Positions 27,019 to 35,896 are shown, numbered from the stretch's first letter. The stretch is 64,000 bases of DNA from Burkholderiales bacterium (GCA_025354165.1 JANXNI010000096.1:1-64000), one strand, 5' to 3'. Numbers and translations: made by a program. Notes: generated by a model not told the origin, from the sequence alone.

Positions 27019-27693
27019 CTATTCATAGTGCGGCGGCGGATACCGCTTCGTCGGTTCGGCTTTCGGCACCAGCTCCAGCTTCGCCTCGATCACCTGCACA
27101 TTACTCGAATCCATCTTGACGCGACGCGGGCCGCTCGGCGTGACCTGACCCGGAATCAGCACGCTCGGATGCGTGACATAAACGTCGTATTCGCCTGCAG
27201 GTACCCCCTCGATCACGGCTGACCCCGCACGGCTCGTCTTGCCAAACCAGGGGCTGTCAACGACGTAGATATGGGCGCTCATCCAGTCATGAATCAGGCA
27301 TTGCAGCGTGACCAGCCCGACTTTGTCCATCAAGACAGGTTCTGGCTCTTTGCGCGTGTAGACCTTGAACTCAAAAGCGCTGGGGCCCGACAGCACCTTC
27401 AAGTGATGTTCGCTACGATCCCTGTTGGGAAATCGCATGCGTGTTCCCGCCTGCACCACCGAGACAAAAGGCTCAAACTTGAACATCTGCTGCTCCACGA
27501 CCGCTGAAGCGTTCGCCGATACCGCAGGTGTGCTGCCGCCCACCGGGATCGCGTAAATCACCGCATTGGGCACCGGATTACCATTACGATCCTTGACTTG
27601 TGCAACCAGCGTGCCCGCCGGAGCGGGTGCGGAGGCAGTCACCATCGCGACCAGCGCGATCAAGCCGATGGAAGCAAAAAATCGATGTGACAC
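27019..27693 (-). CDS. Periplasmic cupredoxin-like protein (methylamine utilisation-type annotation)
   Basis: 224 residues from GTG 27693, chosen because GGGAG lies 7 bp upstream and a signal peptide (MSHRFFASIGLIALVAMV) follows. The cupredoxin-like region (about 30-150) has FPNRDRSEHHLKV and VTLQCLIHDWMSAHIYVVD. His, Cys, His and Met are placed like type-1 copper ligands. The C-terminal part resembles a carboxypeptidase-regulatory-like beta fold (GSAVIEGVPAGEYDVYV). Copper binding is inferred. No mau-type neighbours are present, so a methylamine role is not supported. Confidence 0.8.
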   Translation of the reverse strand: MSHRFFASIGLIALVAMVTASAPAPAGTLVAQVKDRNGNPVPNAVIYAIPVGGSTPAVSANASAVVEQQMFKFEPFVSVVQAGTRMRFPNRDRSEHHLKVLSGPSAFEFKVYTRKEPEPVLMDKVGLVTLQCLIHDWMSAHIYVVDSPWFGKTSRAGSAVIEGVPAGEYDVYVTHPSVLIPGQVTPSGPRRVKMDSSNVQVIEAKLELVPKAEPTKRYPPPHYE

Positions 27694-27751
27694 GCGAAGT
27701 CTCCCGGAGGTAATGTGTACCAATGACGGAATCTACGTTAACTTTGCAGTC

Positions 27752-28213
27752 ATGTCATCAGTCATTTGGCGTATTGCCAGCATCCCGGTCGTCGCCGCGT
27801 TAGCCCGCACCGTCAAAGTGCTGTGGGTGCTGCCTGTAAGCCTCTGTGCACTGCCACTGCTGCCGTTTGCAGTCTGGCGTGCGCGTTGGCGTGTATGCGA
27901 CAGCGTGCTCGAAATCAGCAGCCCGGCGCTGGCATGGTTTCTGCGCGGCCCGTGGTTTCGCGTGATGAGTGGGGGCGAAGGTTTCGCTGCCGCGACTATC
28001 GGTCATGTCATTGTCGCCCGCGACCCCCAGTGCTTGGATCGCTGCCGCGTGCATGAACACGTCCATGTTCGCCAGTGCGAGCGCTGGGGGGTGCTGTTTC
28101 CGCTGGTGTACGTGTTGGCCGGGCTGTACGCGGCGATCAAAGCCAAACACTGGGACGCGTACTACTGGAACAATGTATTCGAACGCGAGGCGCGGGCTGC
28201 AGAGGCGCGATAA
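27752..28213 (+). CDS. Hypothetical membrane protein with HEXXH-like motif
   Basis: 153 residues from ATG 27752. Two hydrophobic stretches (about 15-45) are followed by a soluble part. The sequence CRVHEHVHVRQCERWG contains HEHVH, matching the HEXXH zinc-protease pattern. A terminal hydrophobic segment (LFPLVYVLAGLYAAIKA) follows. Related small proteins are widespread in betaproteobacteria without a known role. Upstream ATGs in frame lie inside the divergent cupredoxin gene and were not used. RBS is poor. Confidence 0.65.
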   Translation: MSSVIWRIASIPVVAALARTVKVLWVLPVSLCALPLLPFAVWRARWRVCDSVLEISSPALAWFLRGPWFRVMSGGEGFAAATIGHVIVARDPQCLDRCRVHEHVHVRQCERWGVLFPLVYVLAGLYAAIKAKHWDAYYWNNVFEREARAAEAR

Positions 28214-28235
28214 ATGTTTCTTTTCAACTTACTGC

Positions 28236-28640
28236 ATGTCTGACACATCGCCCCTGCAATCATCGGTGCTCCAGTCACCGGCCGACGGCATGCTGATTGA
28301 CGCGATTACGCGCACGCTACAAGCAGAAGCGTCTGCCCGTGCCGGTGTCCTACTCCAGCTGGTACGCGAGATAGAAGCCTACATTTCAGCGCGACCGCAA
28401 GAACGGGCCTGGACTTGTACGATCTGGACGGCTACCGACGGCGCACGCGTCTTTCGCGGCGGCGTCGGGCATTCACTGGTAATTGATGGTGCAGGCCGAC
28501 TCTGGCAGGCACGCAGCTATGAAGACTTTGTGACGACCTACACCATTGCTGACGGTCGTTGCGACATCGCGACGCTGACACCGTTGTATGAGCAGATGCG
28601 GCCATACCGGGCGAATGCGCGTTGCTGGGATGTCAACTGA
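28236..28640 (+). CDS. Hypothetical protein
   Basis: 134 residues from ATG 28236 (MSDTSPLQSS), 22 bp after the preceding gene on the same strand. Mixed alpha/beta composition, no signal or membrane segment, no motif I recognise. A possible ligand-like region is TDGARVFRGGVGHSLVIDG. The longer in-frame extension is rejected since it lies fully inside the upstream gene in another frame. It converges with rimO. Confidence 0.6.
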   Translation: MSDTSPLQSSVLQSPADGMLIDAITRTLQAEASARAGVLLQLVREIEAYISARPQERAWTCTIWTATDGARVFRGGVGHSLVIDGAGRLWQARSYEDFVTTYTIADGRCDIATLTPLYEQMRPYRANARCWDVN

Positions 28641-28698
28641 CGGACGACCATTCCTGCCGGTTAGTCGACCGAAGCAACCGCGTCAATTTGATGAATCG

Positions 28699-30075
28699 CT
28701 AGTCGTCGTCGCGTTCGTAGCCGGGCAACACCGCAATCAAATCATGCTCAGTCGTTTCGACAACGGTGACTTTCACGATATCGCCGACCTTGAGCGAATC
28801 GGCCTTTTGCACATGCACCATGCCGTCGATTTCCGGTGCGTCGGCCCATGAGCGGGCAACGGCGATGTCGTCCTGAATGTCGTCGACGATCACCTCAATT
28901 TCGCGGCCGATTTTGGCACGCAGACGAGCCTCAGAAATTTCGGCCTGGATTTCCATGAATCGCTGGCGGCGTTCTTCTTTCACTTCATCCGGCAACGCCC
29001 CCGGAAGATCGTTGGCCGTCGCGCCATCAACCGGCGAATAGGCGAAGCAGCCCACGCGATCTAGCTGCGCCTCTTGCAGGAAATCCAGCAACTCTTCAAA
29101 CTCAGCCTCTGTCTCGCCAGGAAAACCGACGATGAACGTGGAGCGAATCGTCAGATCAGGACAAGCCGCGCGCCACGCCTGAATGCGCTCGATGTTTTTC
29201 TCGCCGCTCGCGGGGCGTTTCATGAGCTTCAAAATTCGCTGATTGGCGTGCTGGAACGGTACGTCGAGATACGGCAATACGCGTCCGCCTGATGCCAGCG
29301 TGGATTGCGCCATCAGTGGAATCACATTGTCAACGCTCGGGTACGGATAGACGTAATGCATGCGCGTCCACACGCCCAGCGAACCCAGCGCTTCAGCGAG
29401 TTCGAGCATGCGTGTTTTGACGGGTTTACCGTTGACGAAATCGGTTCGGTACTTCACATCGACGCCATAGGCCGACGTGTCCTGCGAAATCACCAGCAGC
29501 TCTTTGACGCCTGATTTCACCAGCGACTCCGCTTCGCGCATGACTTCGCCGATCGGTCGGCTCACGAGATCGCCCCGCATCGACGGGATGATGCAGAAGC
29601 TGCAACGATGATTGCAGCCTTCGCTTATTTTCAGATACGCGTAATGTTTTGGCGTGAGCTTGACGCCGTGGTCGGGTACGAGATCGATAAATTTGTTGTG
29701 CGGCTTTGGCAGGTGCAGATGCACCGCATCCATCACCTCATTCGGCGCATGCGGGCCGGTGACGGCGAGCACTTTCGGATGAATGTTGCGAATGAAATCG
29801 CCATCCTGTTTCGCGCCGAGACAACCGGTGACGATCACCTTGCCGTTCTCGGCCAAAGCTTCGCCGATGGCGTCTAACGATTCAGCCACAGCGTCATCGA
29901 TAAAGCCGCAGGTGTTGACCACCACGAGGTCCGCGTCAGCGTAATCGCCGACGGTTTCATAACCCTCGGCTTTGAGGCGCGTGAGCACCTGTTCGCTATC
30001 GACGAGCGCTTTCGGGCAGCCGAGCGAGACGAAGCCGACTTTGGGGGAGGAAACTGATGCTGTTGCGGTGTTCAT
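28699..30075 (-). CDS. rimO: Ribosomal protein S12 methylthiotransferase
   Basis: Radical-SAM enzyme that methylthiolates the conserved Asp of ribosomal protein S12. The 458-residue protein has the N-terminal UPF0004 domain with three Fe-S cysteines ([27 protein letters not shown]), the radical-SAM motif [11 protein letters not shown], and a C-terminal TRAM domain. It follows phaR on the same strand after 43 bp; that gap contains a short GGTCGC/GCGACC inverted repeat. Confidence 0.96.
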   Translation of the reverse strand: MNTATASVSSPKVGFVSLGCPKALVDSEQVLTRLKAEGYETVGDYADADLVVVNTCGFIDDAVAESLDAIGEALAENGKVIVTGCLGAKQDGDFIRNIHPKVLAVTGPHAPNEVMDAVHLHLPKPHNKFIDLVPDHGVKLTPKHYAYLKISEGCNHRCSFCIIPSMRGDLVSRPIGEVMREAESLVKSGVKELLVISQDTSAYGVDVKYRTDFVNGKPVKTRMLELAEALGSLGVWTRMHYVYPYPSVDNVIPLMAQSTLASGGRVLPYLDVPFQHANQRILKLMKRPASGEKNIERIQAWRAACPDLTIRSTFIVGFPGETEAEFEELLDFLQEAQLDRVGCFAYSPVDGATANDLPGALPDEVKEERRQRFMEIQAEISEARLRAKIGREIEVIVDDIQDDIAVARSWADAPEIDGMVHVQKADSLKVGDIVKVTVVETTEHDLIAVLPGYERDDD

Positions 30076-30118
30076 AATGCTGAGGTCGCGACCGACTCAG
30101 CGACCGCCTTAAATTGAA

Positions 30119-30715
30119 TTACTTCTTCTCGCCCGGAAAACCCGGAAACGCGAAGCCTGGAAAAAACTGTTTGGTGCTCTCCTGCATCTTTTGCTGCATG
30201 TCGAGAAACATCTTGCTTGATTGCTCAAGATAGTTGCCCATCACACCCTGCATCGCCGGGGCTTGTGTGGCCATGAATTGCTGCCACGCGTCGGAACCCA
30301 CCTTCGTCGCGTCGCCGCCAGCGCCGCCCTGCATGGTGCCGCCCTGATCGGTAATCTTCTTCTGAAAATCCATGAAGGCGCGTACGTTCTGCTCGAACAA
30401 TCCACCGACCACGCCCTGCATGGCACCGCCGTAAAAGCGGATCATCTGTGCGAGCATTTCGTTTGAGAACATCGGCACCCCGGCAGCTTCTTCTTCGAGA
30501 ATGATTTGCAGCAAGATGGCGCGCGTCAGCTCGTCGTTGGTTTTGGCATCGCGCACCTGAAACGGCGTGTTCTCGACCACCATTTGTCGAACGTCTGTCA
30601 AAGTGATGTAGCCACTCGTCGCGGTATCGTAGAGCCGACGATTCGGGTACTTTTTGATGATGCGCATCGCTGAGCGTGCGCCGCGTGCGGCGCTTGAAGC
30701 GGCTTTGGTTGCCAT
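30119..30715 (-). CDS. phaR: Polyhydroxyalkanoate synthesis repressor PhaR
   Basis: 198 residues. The N-terminal PHB/PHA accumulation regulator DNA-binding domain (about 17-80) has the signature RIIKKYPNRRLYDTATSGYI. Then comes the PHB-associated region with FYGGAMQGVVGGLFEQNVRAFMD-like helices (about 110-135). The C-terminus is Gln/Met-rich and probably contacts PHB granules. In studied relatives PhaR represses phasin genes and is titrated off DNA by PHB. The phasin gene lies divergently just upstream, with matching inverted repeats in the shared spacer. Confidence 0.94.
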   Translation of the reverse strand: MATKAASSAARGARSAMRIIKKYPNRRLYDTATSGYITLTDVRQMVVENTPFQVRDAKTNDELTRAILLQIILEEEAAGVPMFSNEMLAQMIRFYGGAMQGVVGGLFEQNVRAFMDFQKKITDQGGTMQGGAGGDATKVGSDAWQQFMATQAPAMQGVMGNYLEQSSKMFLDMQQKMQESTKQFFPGFAFPGFPGEKK

Positions 30716-30738
30716 CTGGGTTATCCGTTATTTGTGCA

Positions 30739-30765
30739 GTGCGCAATTGTAGTGCAGCGGAAAGC
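30739..30765. promoter_or_regulatory. Candidate PhaR operator near the phaR start
   Basis: TGTGCAGTGCGCA followed by TAGTGCAGCGG, about 25-50 bp upstream of the phaR ATG. TGC/GCA half-sites resemble those in the two sites before the phasin gene. PhaR autorepression is known in relatives; here it is inferred from sequence likeness only. Confidence 0.45.
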
Positions 30766-30880
30766 CTTTCTGAATGCGGGTTACACCGGAGTTGCGCTGC
30801 TCGCCTCGTACACGCCCGCCGACGCGGGCCTTGCGCACGAGCACATCGTTTCAATTCATATTTTGCAGTCACAACTCTAA

Positions 30881-30899
30881 TATGCTGCACCGCAACAAA
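30881..30899. promoter_or_regulatory. Candidate PhaR operator upstream of the phasin promoter
   Basis: TATGCTGCACCGCAACAAA contains TGC(N)GCA-type dyads like the downstream site (shared GCAACA). It ends about 7 bp upstream of the putative -35 element. Confidence 0.45.
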
Positions 30900-30905
30900 A
30901 TGTAC

Positions 30906-30934
30906 TTGACTTGTCATGTGCGCACCCCTAACAT
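30906..30934 (+). promoter_or_regulatory. Putative sigma70 promoter of the phasin gene
   Basis: TTGACT (30906-30911) and TAACAT (30929-30934) are separated by 17 bp. The predicted start near 30941 falls inside the next TGC-rich operator. This is the only good -35/-10 pair in the phaR/phasin spacer. Confidence 0.55.
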
Positions 30935-30938
30935 TCAA

Positions 30939-30957
30939 TTTGTGCGCTGCAACATAA
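30939..30957. promoter_or_regulatory. Candidate PhaR operator at the phasin transcription start
   Basis: TTTGTGCGCTGCAACATAA overlaps the predicted transcription start. Its TGTGCGCTGCAACA core matches the style of the other two sites. Binding here would block initiation, consistent with PhaR repression of phasins in relatives. Confidence 0.5.
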
Positions 30958-31029
30958 GTTTGATTGGCGGCTCACCCCTCTGACTACGCAAACTTAATTG
31001 CCCAAACTCTTTACCAAAGGAAATACATC

Positions 31030-31563
31030 ATGATCCCAATGTTCGAACAAGCCGCTGAAATGAACCGCGCTTACCTTGCCAACATGCTTAAAGGCGTTGA
31101 CGCTGCTGTTGCTTACAGCACCAAAGCATCTGCTTTCGGCGTTAAAGCTGTGAACGATTTCGCTGCTTCGACTGCTGCTGATCTGCACGCACTTGCTGCT
31201 GTCAAAACGCCTCAGGACCTCGTTCCTTTGCGCGCCAAGCAAATGGAAGAAAAAGCTGAGTGGGCAACCACCACGGGCCGTCAAGCACTCGACATGATCT
31301 CTTCGGCTCAAACCGAAGCCATGCAATTTGCTGAAGCCCAAGCTGCTGACGCTGCCAAGGTCTTCACTGCAAACATCGACAAGCTCGCCAAAAGCGCCCC
31401 ACAAGGCGTTCCTGGTGCTGAGTACGCCATGTCCGCAATGAAAGCTGGCGTTGAAACGTCAATGGCTGCTTTCGAAACCGTTGCCAAAGCAACCAAAGAA
31501 GGCGTTGAATACGCCGGTACGCAAGTTAAAGCAGCTTCTAAAGCTGCTCCAAAGCGTAAGTAA
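31030..31563 (+). CDS. phaP: Phasin family protein (PHA granule-associated)
   Basis: 177 residues from ATG 31030, set by AAAGGA 8 bp upstream. An amphipathic alpha-helical protein starting MIPMFEQAAEMNRAY, rich in Ala/Lys, without signal peptide; the Ala/Lys-rich C-terminus ends SKAAPKRK. Phasins coat intracellular polyhydroxyalkanoate granules and control their size. It is divergent from phaR with candidate operators between, and is followed by a strong terminator. Codon use is noticeably biased towards GCT, consistent with high expression. Confidence 0.92.
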   Translation: MIPMFEQAAEMNRAYLANMLKGVDAAVAYSTKASAFGVKAVNDFAASTAADLHALAAVKTPQDLVPLRAKQMEEKAEWATTTGRQALDMISSAQTEAMQFAEAQAADAAKVFTANIDKLAKSAPQGVPGAEYAMSAMKAGVETSMAAFETVAKATKEGVEYAGTQVKAASKAAPKRK

Positions 31564-31587
31564 TATTTAATTACGCTTGCGAACAAG

Positions 31588-31619
31588 CGCCCGAGCTGGA
31601 AACCAGCCGGGCGTTTTTT
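31588..31619 (+). terminator. Intrinsic terminator of the phasin gene
   Basis: The stem CGCCCG-A-GCTGG / CCAGC-C-GGGCG with an AAA loop is followed by six T residues. It begins 25 bp after the phasin stop codon. Confidence 0.9.
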
Positions 31620-31649
31620 CGTGCGACACCGAATCCAGAGGGATGGTGC

Positions 31650-31806
31650 CGATCCTACCCAATCAGGTAGTACCGCGCCGCCCTTCGTCATGAGACGCTA
31701 CACGTGTCCTCTGTGACGATGACTCAAGGTCCGCGCCCCCTCCTCCGAAAAAGCGACCTTGATGTCCCTTGAGCCCGCATGGCTTGCCCTGCGGGCTTTT
31801 TCTTTT
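31650..31806 (+). ncRNA. Candidate small RNA with C-rich anti-SD loop
   Basis: No ORF explains this stretch, yet it ends in its own terminator (31772-31806). A perfect stem, CAAGGTC (31725-31731) / GACCTTG (31755-31761), encloses a 23-nt loop with CCCCCTCCTCC (31736-31746), complementary to Shine-Dalgarno sequences. C-rich loops of this sort define several families of trans-acting small RNAs in alpha- and betaproteobacteria. The 5' end is not defined; the start given is a guess. The phasin terminator upstream suggests an independent transcript. Confidence 0.5.
31772..31806 (+). terminator. Intrinsic terminator of the candidate small RNA
   Basis: AGCCCGC (31772-31778) pairs with GCGGGCT (31791-31797) and is followed by TTTTCTTTTT. 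It lies 150 bp beyond the phasin terminator, with no coding gene between. Confidence 0.8.
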
Positions 31807-31906
31807 TGCTGATAACGCGCCACCTGCCATCTTAATCGGCGGGTCGGAACCCAGCATCTACGTTTGCCACGGATTTTCTGCGTTTATAAACCCGGCTTAG
31901 TGAGCA

Positions 31907-32026
31907 ATCAGCTTTTCAATGAAAGTACCATTTCACATGGGCTAGAAGCGCAATTAATGGAAAGTCAACATTTGCCATAATCAACCGGCAGACCCTTATC
32001 AGCCGTCATTTCCTAGTCAAGCTGTA
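31907..32026. repeat. 120-bp palindromic dispersed repeat, copy R4
   Basis: Starts ATCAGCTTTT and ends CAAGCTGTA, exactly 120 bp, with GAAAGTCAACATTT at the centre and CATGGGCTA in the left arm. The right end overlaps the last codons and stop of the convergent tctC gene (stop at 32013-32015), so the element supplies the C-terminal residues of that protein. Confidence 0.88.
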
Positions 32027-32972
32027 TGCCCAAACGCTTGATGATTGCGCCCCACTTCTTCATGTCGGCGTCGAGCACAGCCCTGAACGCGGCGGAGGTT
32101 CCGCCGCCGGGAGCCATGCCTGCAGCGACGAGGCGCTCGCGAATCGCGGGGTCAGCGAGCACGACGTTGACGTCGGCATTAATCTTGGCGACGATATCAG
32201 CGGGCATCGACGAGGGGCCGAACAGGCCGTTCCATGCGACGGCTTCAAACCCTTTCACTGATTCCGAAATGCTCGGCAATTCTTTGAGCGAGTCAAAGCG
32301 CCCGGCGCTGGTCACAGCGATCTGACGAATGCGGCCGTTTTGCACAAACGGCGCGATGCCGGACGCGACGGCAAACAGCAACTGGGTGTCGCCATTTGCG
32401 GTTGAGAGCGCCGCCGGAGGCGAGCCGTTAAAGGGAATGTGCTGCGCGTCAAAGCCTGCTTCGGATTTGAACAGCTCCATCGCCAGATGCGACGACGAGC
32501 CATTGCCGACGCTCGCGTACGACAGCTTGCCCGGATTGGCCTTGGCGTAGGCCACGAGGTCTGCCACCGACTTGATCGGCAGGGTCGCATTGACCGCGAG
32601 CACGTTCGGCTGCGTGGTCGTGATGACGATGGGTACAAGGTCCTTCACCACGTCATACGGCATCTTCTTGTACAGGAAAGGGCCGTAAGCCGTAGGCCCA
32701 GGAAAGCCGATGGCAATCGTGTGGTTGTCGGTCGATTTCGCTGCGGCGTCAACGCCGATCATTCCGCCTGCGCCCGGCTTCGGATCAACCACAACGGGTT
32801 GCCCCCATTTGATGCTGAGCTTGTCACCCAGTACCCGGGCCACGAAGTCCAGCGACGAACCGGCCGGTGCCGGCACGACGATACGCACGGGTTTGGTCGG
32901 CCATGATTGGGCGAAAGTGACGGTTGAAACGGCGGCTGCGACAAGCGCGGAGATCAGGTTGCGGGTTTTCAT
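32013..32972 (-). CDS. Bug/TctC substrate-binding protein, last gene of the box/TTT run
   Basis: 319 residues from ATG 32972, opening a signal peptide (MKTRNLISALVAAAVSTVTF, cleavage near FAQS). Bug hallmarks are IVVPAPAGSSLDFVAR and PKPGAGGMIG. It is last in the run tctB-tctA-boxC-boxB-boxA-tctC, 85 bp after boxA, so it is the likely binding partner of the TctAB pair at the other end; an aromatic acid such as benzoate is an inferred ligand. The C-terminal codons lie in repeat R4. The longer upstream frame is rejected because it lacks an RBS and would hide the leader. Confidence 0.92.
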   Translation of the reverse strand: MKTRNLISALVAAAVSTVTFAQSWPTKPVRIVVPAPAGSSLDFVARVLGDKLSIKWGQPVVVDPKPGAGGMIGVDAAAKSTDNHTIAIGFPGPTAYGPFLYKKMPYDVVKDLVPIVITTTQPNVLAVNATLPIKSVADLVAYAKANPGKLSYASVGNGSSSHLAMELFKSEAGFDAQHIPFNGSPPAALSTANGDTQLLFAVASGIAPFVQNGRIRQIAVTSAGRFDSLKELPSISESVKGFEAVAWNGLFGPSSMPADIVAKINADVNVVLADPAIRERLVAAGMAPGGGTSAAFRAVLDADMKKWGAIIKRLGIQLD

Positions 32973-33057
32973 GGGTGCGGCGGGGTGATGCGATAAGGTG
33001 CTAAGCGTAGCGCAATGCGGGAGAGGGGACGTTCTCCATCCCGCCGTTTTAGGTGGG

Positions 33058-34290
33058 TCAGTAAGTCTCCAGATGCAGACGCCCTTCGCGCCTGAAAATC
33101 TGATGAAGCGCCAGCCAGTCGAGCCCGTTCGTAACCGCCGTGTCACGCAGCGCGTCAAGCACGCCCGCTTCCATGCCTTTCAGGCCGCACACGTAAATAT
33201 GCGTGTTGTCGTCTTTCAACAATTTGGCGACCTCGTCTGTACGCTCCCGCATCACATCCTGCACATAGCGTTTGGGCTGATTCACCGCGCGCGAAAACGC
33301 AAAGTTGATGTCAATAAAATCTTTCGGCAGGTTCATCAGCGGCCCGAAATACGGCAGCTCCTGCTGCGACCGCGCGCCGAAGAAAAGCATGAGCTTGCCG
33401 GCGTTGTCCCTGCCCGCAAGACGCAGGCGGCGACGACGCTCGGTCATCGCACGCATCGGTGCGCTGCCGGTTCCGGTGCAAATCATCAGGATGTGGCTCG
33501 GCGCGCTGTTCGGCATCAGGAAGGTCGAACCAAACGGACCGATCACCTGAACCACGTCGCCTTTTTTCAGATCACAGACGTAGTTCGACGCGACGCCGCG
33601 AACTGGTTTGCCGTCATAATCAGTCGTGACGCGCTTCACCGTGAGTGAGACGTTGTTGTAACCGGGTCGCTCGCCATCGCGCGGGTTGGCGATGGAGTAC
33701 TGGCGGGCATGATGCGCGCGGCCCTGCGCGTCGACACCGGGCGGTATGATGCCCAGTGACTGCCCTTCAAGCACCGGAAAATTCGCGCTGCCGAAATCAA
33801 GCACGATGTGATGGGTATCGCTCTCGGTGCCGAGTTGGGTCACGCGGAAATTGCCGCTAACTGTCGCACTGATGAAGTTCTTGATGCCGTGGAGATTGAC
33901 TGTCGGTTGCGACGCCGACGCCGGAGCAACGACCGAACCGAGGCTCACGTCAGCGGCGTTGGTTTGAAGCTCGCCGCCACCGTTGTTGTCGAGCAAAGCA
34001 ACGGCGTCAACCGGCAAATCCGCCAGCGGAATTTCTTTCGGCAATTCGTCCCAGGTCAACTGATCGGCAGTGGGATACGCCGCCACCCGCAACACCGTCC
34101 GCCAGTTGTCAATCGAGCCGGTCGGACACGGCGAAATACAGGCCATACAGTGATTGCAGATGTCCGCATCGACCACGTAATTGCGCGAATCATGCGTGAT
34201 CGCATCAACCGGGCAGGTGTCTTCGCAGGTGTTGCAGCGAATGCAGATTTCGGGATCGATCAGATGTTGTTTGAGGACTTCTGTGGTCAT
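33058..34290 (-). CDS. boxA: Benzoyl-CoA 2,3-epoxidase subunit A (reductase)
   Basis: 410 residues from ATG 34290 ([10 protein letters not shown]). An N-terminal 2[4Fe-4S] ferredoxin domain (about 10-65) has [12 protein letters not shown] and [13 protein letters not shown] ferredoxin-NADP reductase-like FAD/NADPH module follows, with [11 protein letters not shown] and [13 protein letters not shown]. Transfers electrons from NADPH to BoxB for aerobic epoxidation of benzoyl-CoA. It lies 121 bp downstream of boxB; the gap contains a GTAGGGTGGGCA-type inverted repeat. Confidence 0.96.
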   Translation of the reverse strand: MTTEVLKQHLIDPEICIRCNTCEDTCPVDAITHDSRNYVVDADICNHCMACISPCPTGSIDNWRTVLRVAAYPTADQLTWDELPKEIPLADLPVDAVALLDNNGGGELQTNAADVSLGSVVAPASASQPTVNLHGIKNFISATVSGNFRVTQLGTESDTHHIVLDFGSANFPVLEGQSLGIIPPGVDAQGRAHHARQYSIANPRDGERPGYNNVSLTVKRVTTDYDGKPVRGVASNYVCDLKKGDVVQVIGPFGSTFLMPNSAPSHILMICTGTGSAPMRAMTERRRRLRLAGRDNAGKLMLFFGARSQQELPYFGPLMNLPKDFIDINFAFSRAVNQPKRYVQDVMRERTDEVAKLLKDDNTHIYVCGLKGMEAGVLDALRDTAVTNGLDWLALHQIFRREGRLHLETY

Positions 34291-34321
34291 GGTTTGTTCC
34301 GCTCCCGCTGCGGGAGCGTTC

Positions 34322-34390
34322 GTAGGGTGGGCACCCGTGCCCACGTAATTTGCGACACGATTAACGGTGGGCAGAGGCTGCCCACCCTAC
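34322..34390. repeat. GTAGGGTGGGCA-type inverted repeat, copy 1
   Basis: GTAGGGTGGGCA (34322-34333) pairs with TGCCCACCCTAC (34379-34390). Further GGGCA/TGCCC dyads lie inside. Related sequences occur at 53808 and 55652. It lies between boxB and boxA and may influence the relative amounts of the two subunits. Short GGGTGGGCA-like palindromes of this kind are common in proteobacterial intergenic DNA. Confidence 0.75.
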
Positions 34391-34411
34391 CCGTAAGACC
34401 TGTGCTTCTGC

Positions 34412-35842
34412 CTAATTAAACCGCACGTAATCAAAATCTGCTGGCTGACGGTTGATGCCCATCACAGGCGGCGCAATCCAGTTGGCGAATTTGCCCGGTT
34501 CGACGACGCGGTGCATGAGCGATGCGACAAAGGCGCGATCTTCAACCGAGGGCAGCCAGTGCTTCTCGTTCGCGGCAAATTCGACCTCAGACACCACGCG
34601 CCCGTCGGGGCTGATTTTCACGCCGGCGAGCATTCCAATTTTCCGATTGAACGCCTTGTGCGGCACGGTCAAACGGAAGGCAATTCCGGCCTTCTCCAGC
34701 ACCTTGTTCCAGCGCCCGACGCCGCCGACCGAGTCCTTGATGTAGTCGTCGCGCAGCACTTCATTGAGACCATTCAACATCGGAACCTGCCGCTCGATGA
34801 GCGTATCGTTTTGAACGGCGAGCACGCCGTAAGTCTGACCCTGCAGTTGGTGGTCATCCGCGCGCTTGGTCTCTTCAAAACGCCCTTTTAAACCAGAGTT
34901 ATAGAAGATCGCCGCATTGCTTGATTCGTCGGCACCGAAGAGATCAATCGTGACGCTATAGTGAAAATTCAGGTAGCGCTGAATCGTGTCCAGATCGATC
35001 ACGCCAGCGGCGCGAATCTTTGCGGGATCGTCGGTTTTCAATTCGTTCATCACAGCGGCGGTGCGCGCGATGACGCGTGAAATTCCGCTCTCGCCAACGA
35101 ACATGTGATGCGCCTCTTCGGTGAGCATAAATTTCGTGGTGCGCGCGAGCGGATCAAATGCGCTTTCAGCCAGCGCGCAGAGTTGAAATTTGCCGTCGCG
35201 ATCGGTGAAATACGTAAACATGAAAAACGCTAGCCAGTCCGGCGTTTTTTCGTTGAATGCGCCCAGAATGCGCGGATTGTCGGCGTCGCCGGAGTTGCGT
35301 TGTAGCAACGCATCGGCCTCTTCGCGACCGTCGCGACCGAAATGTTTATGCAGCAGATAAACCATCGCCCACAAATGGCGGCCCTCTTCCACATTGATCT
35401 GAAAGAGGTTCCGCAAGTCATACATTGACGGCGCGGTAAGACCCAAATGACGCTGCTGTTCAACCGATGCCGGCTCCGTGTCACCCTGCGTGACGATGAT
35501 GCGTCGCAAATTCGCGCGATGCTCGCCCGGCACGTCTTGCCACGCCGCTTCGCCTTTGTGCTCGCCGAAACCAATCGTGCGGCCTTCTTCCTTTGGGTTC
35601 ATGAAAATGCCCCAACGGTAGTCCGGCATTTTGACGTGACCAAACTGCGCCCATCCGCCCGGATCGACACTCACCGCCGTGCGCAAATACACGTCGTGTT
35701 GCATCGCGCCTTCGGGCCCCATGTCGTTCCACCACGAGAGATAGTTCGGCTGCCAGTGCTCAAGCGCACGTTGCAGCGCCTTGTCTTCGGACAGGTTGAC
35801 GTTGTTGGGGATTTTGTCGCTGTAGTTGATGCCAGTTTGCAT
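34412..35842 (-). CDS. boxB: Benzoyl-CoA 2,3-epoxidase subunit B (di-iron oxygenase)
   Basis: 476 residues. Oxygenase component that epoxidises benzoyl-CoA using O2 and electrons from BoxA. Two di-iron ligand motifs of E-x-x-H type are visible: NVEEGRHLW near residue 150 and LTEEAHHMFVGE near residue 240. The start ATG has AGGAAG 5 bp upstream. Length and the N-terminal IPNNVNLSEDKALQRALE region fit the family. Downstream of boxC by 54 bp, same transcript. Confidence 0.97.
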   Translation of the reverse strand: MQTGINYSDKIPNNVNLSEDKALQRALEHWQPNYLSWWNDMGPEGAMQHDVYLRTAVSVDPGGWAQFGHVKMPDYRWGIFMNPKEEGRTIGFGEHKGEAAWQDVPGEHRANLRRIIVTQGDTEPASVEQQRHLGLTAPSMYDLRNLFQINVEEGRHLWAMVYLLHKHFGRDGREEADALLQRNSGDADNPRILGAFNEKTPDWLAFFMFTYFTDRDGKFQLCALAESAFDPLARTTKFMLTEEAHHMFVGESGISRVIARTAAVMNELKTDDPAKIRAAGVIDLDTIQRYLNFHYSVTIDLFGADESSNAAIFYNSGLKGRFEETKRADDHQLQGQTYGVLAVQNDTLIERQVPMLNGLNEVLRDDYIKDSVGGVGRWNKVLEKAGIAFRLTVPHKAFNRKIGMLAGVKISPDGRVVSEVEFAANEKHWLPSVEDRAFVASLMHRVVEPGKFANWIAPPVMGINRQPADFDYVRFN

Positions 35843-35896
35843 GGGTACTTCCTAAAAATCTAGATGCGCTGAAAAAAAACGTGAAGCGTCCGGTGA

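Noticed and set aside
27969-28235. Upstream extension of the hypothetical gene at 28236
   Set aside because: It lies wholly inside the preceding gene in another frame and shows shadow composition; ATG 28236 starts after that gene's stop.
32329-32906. Plus-strand frames opposite the tctC gene
   Set aside because: Antisense of a clear Bug family protein; no RBS or motif.
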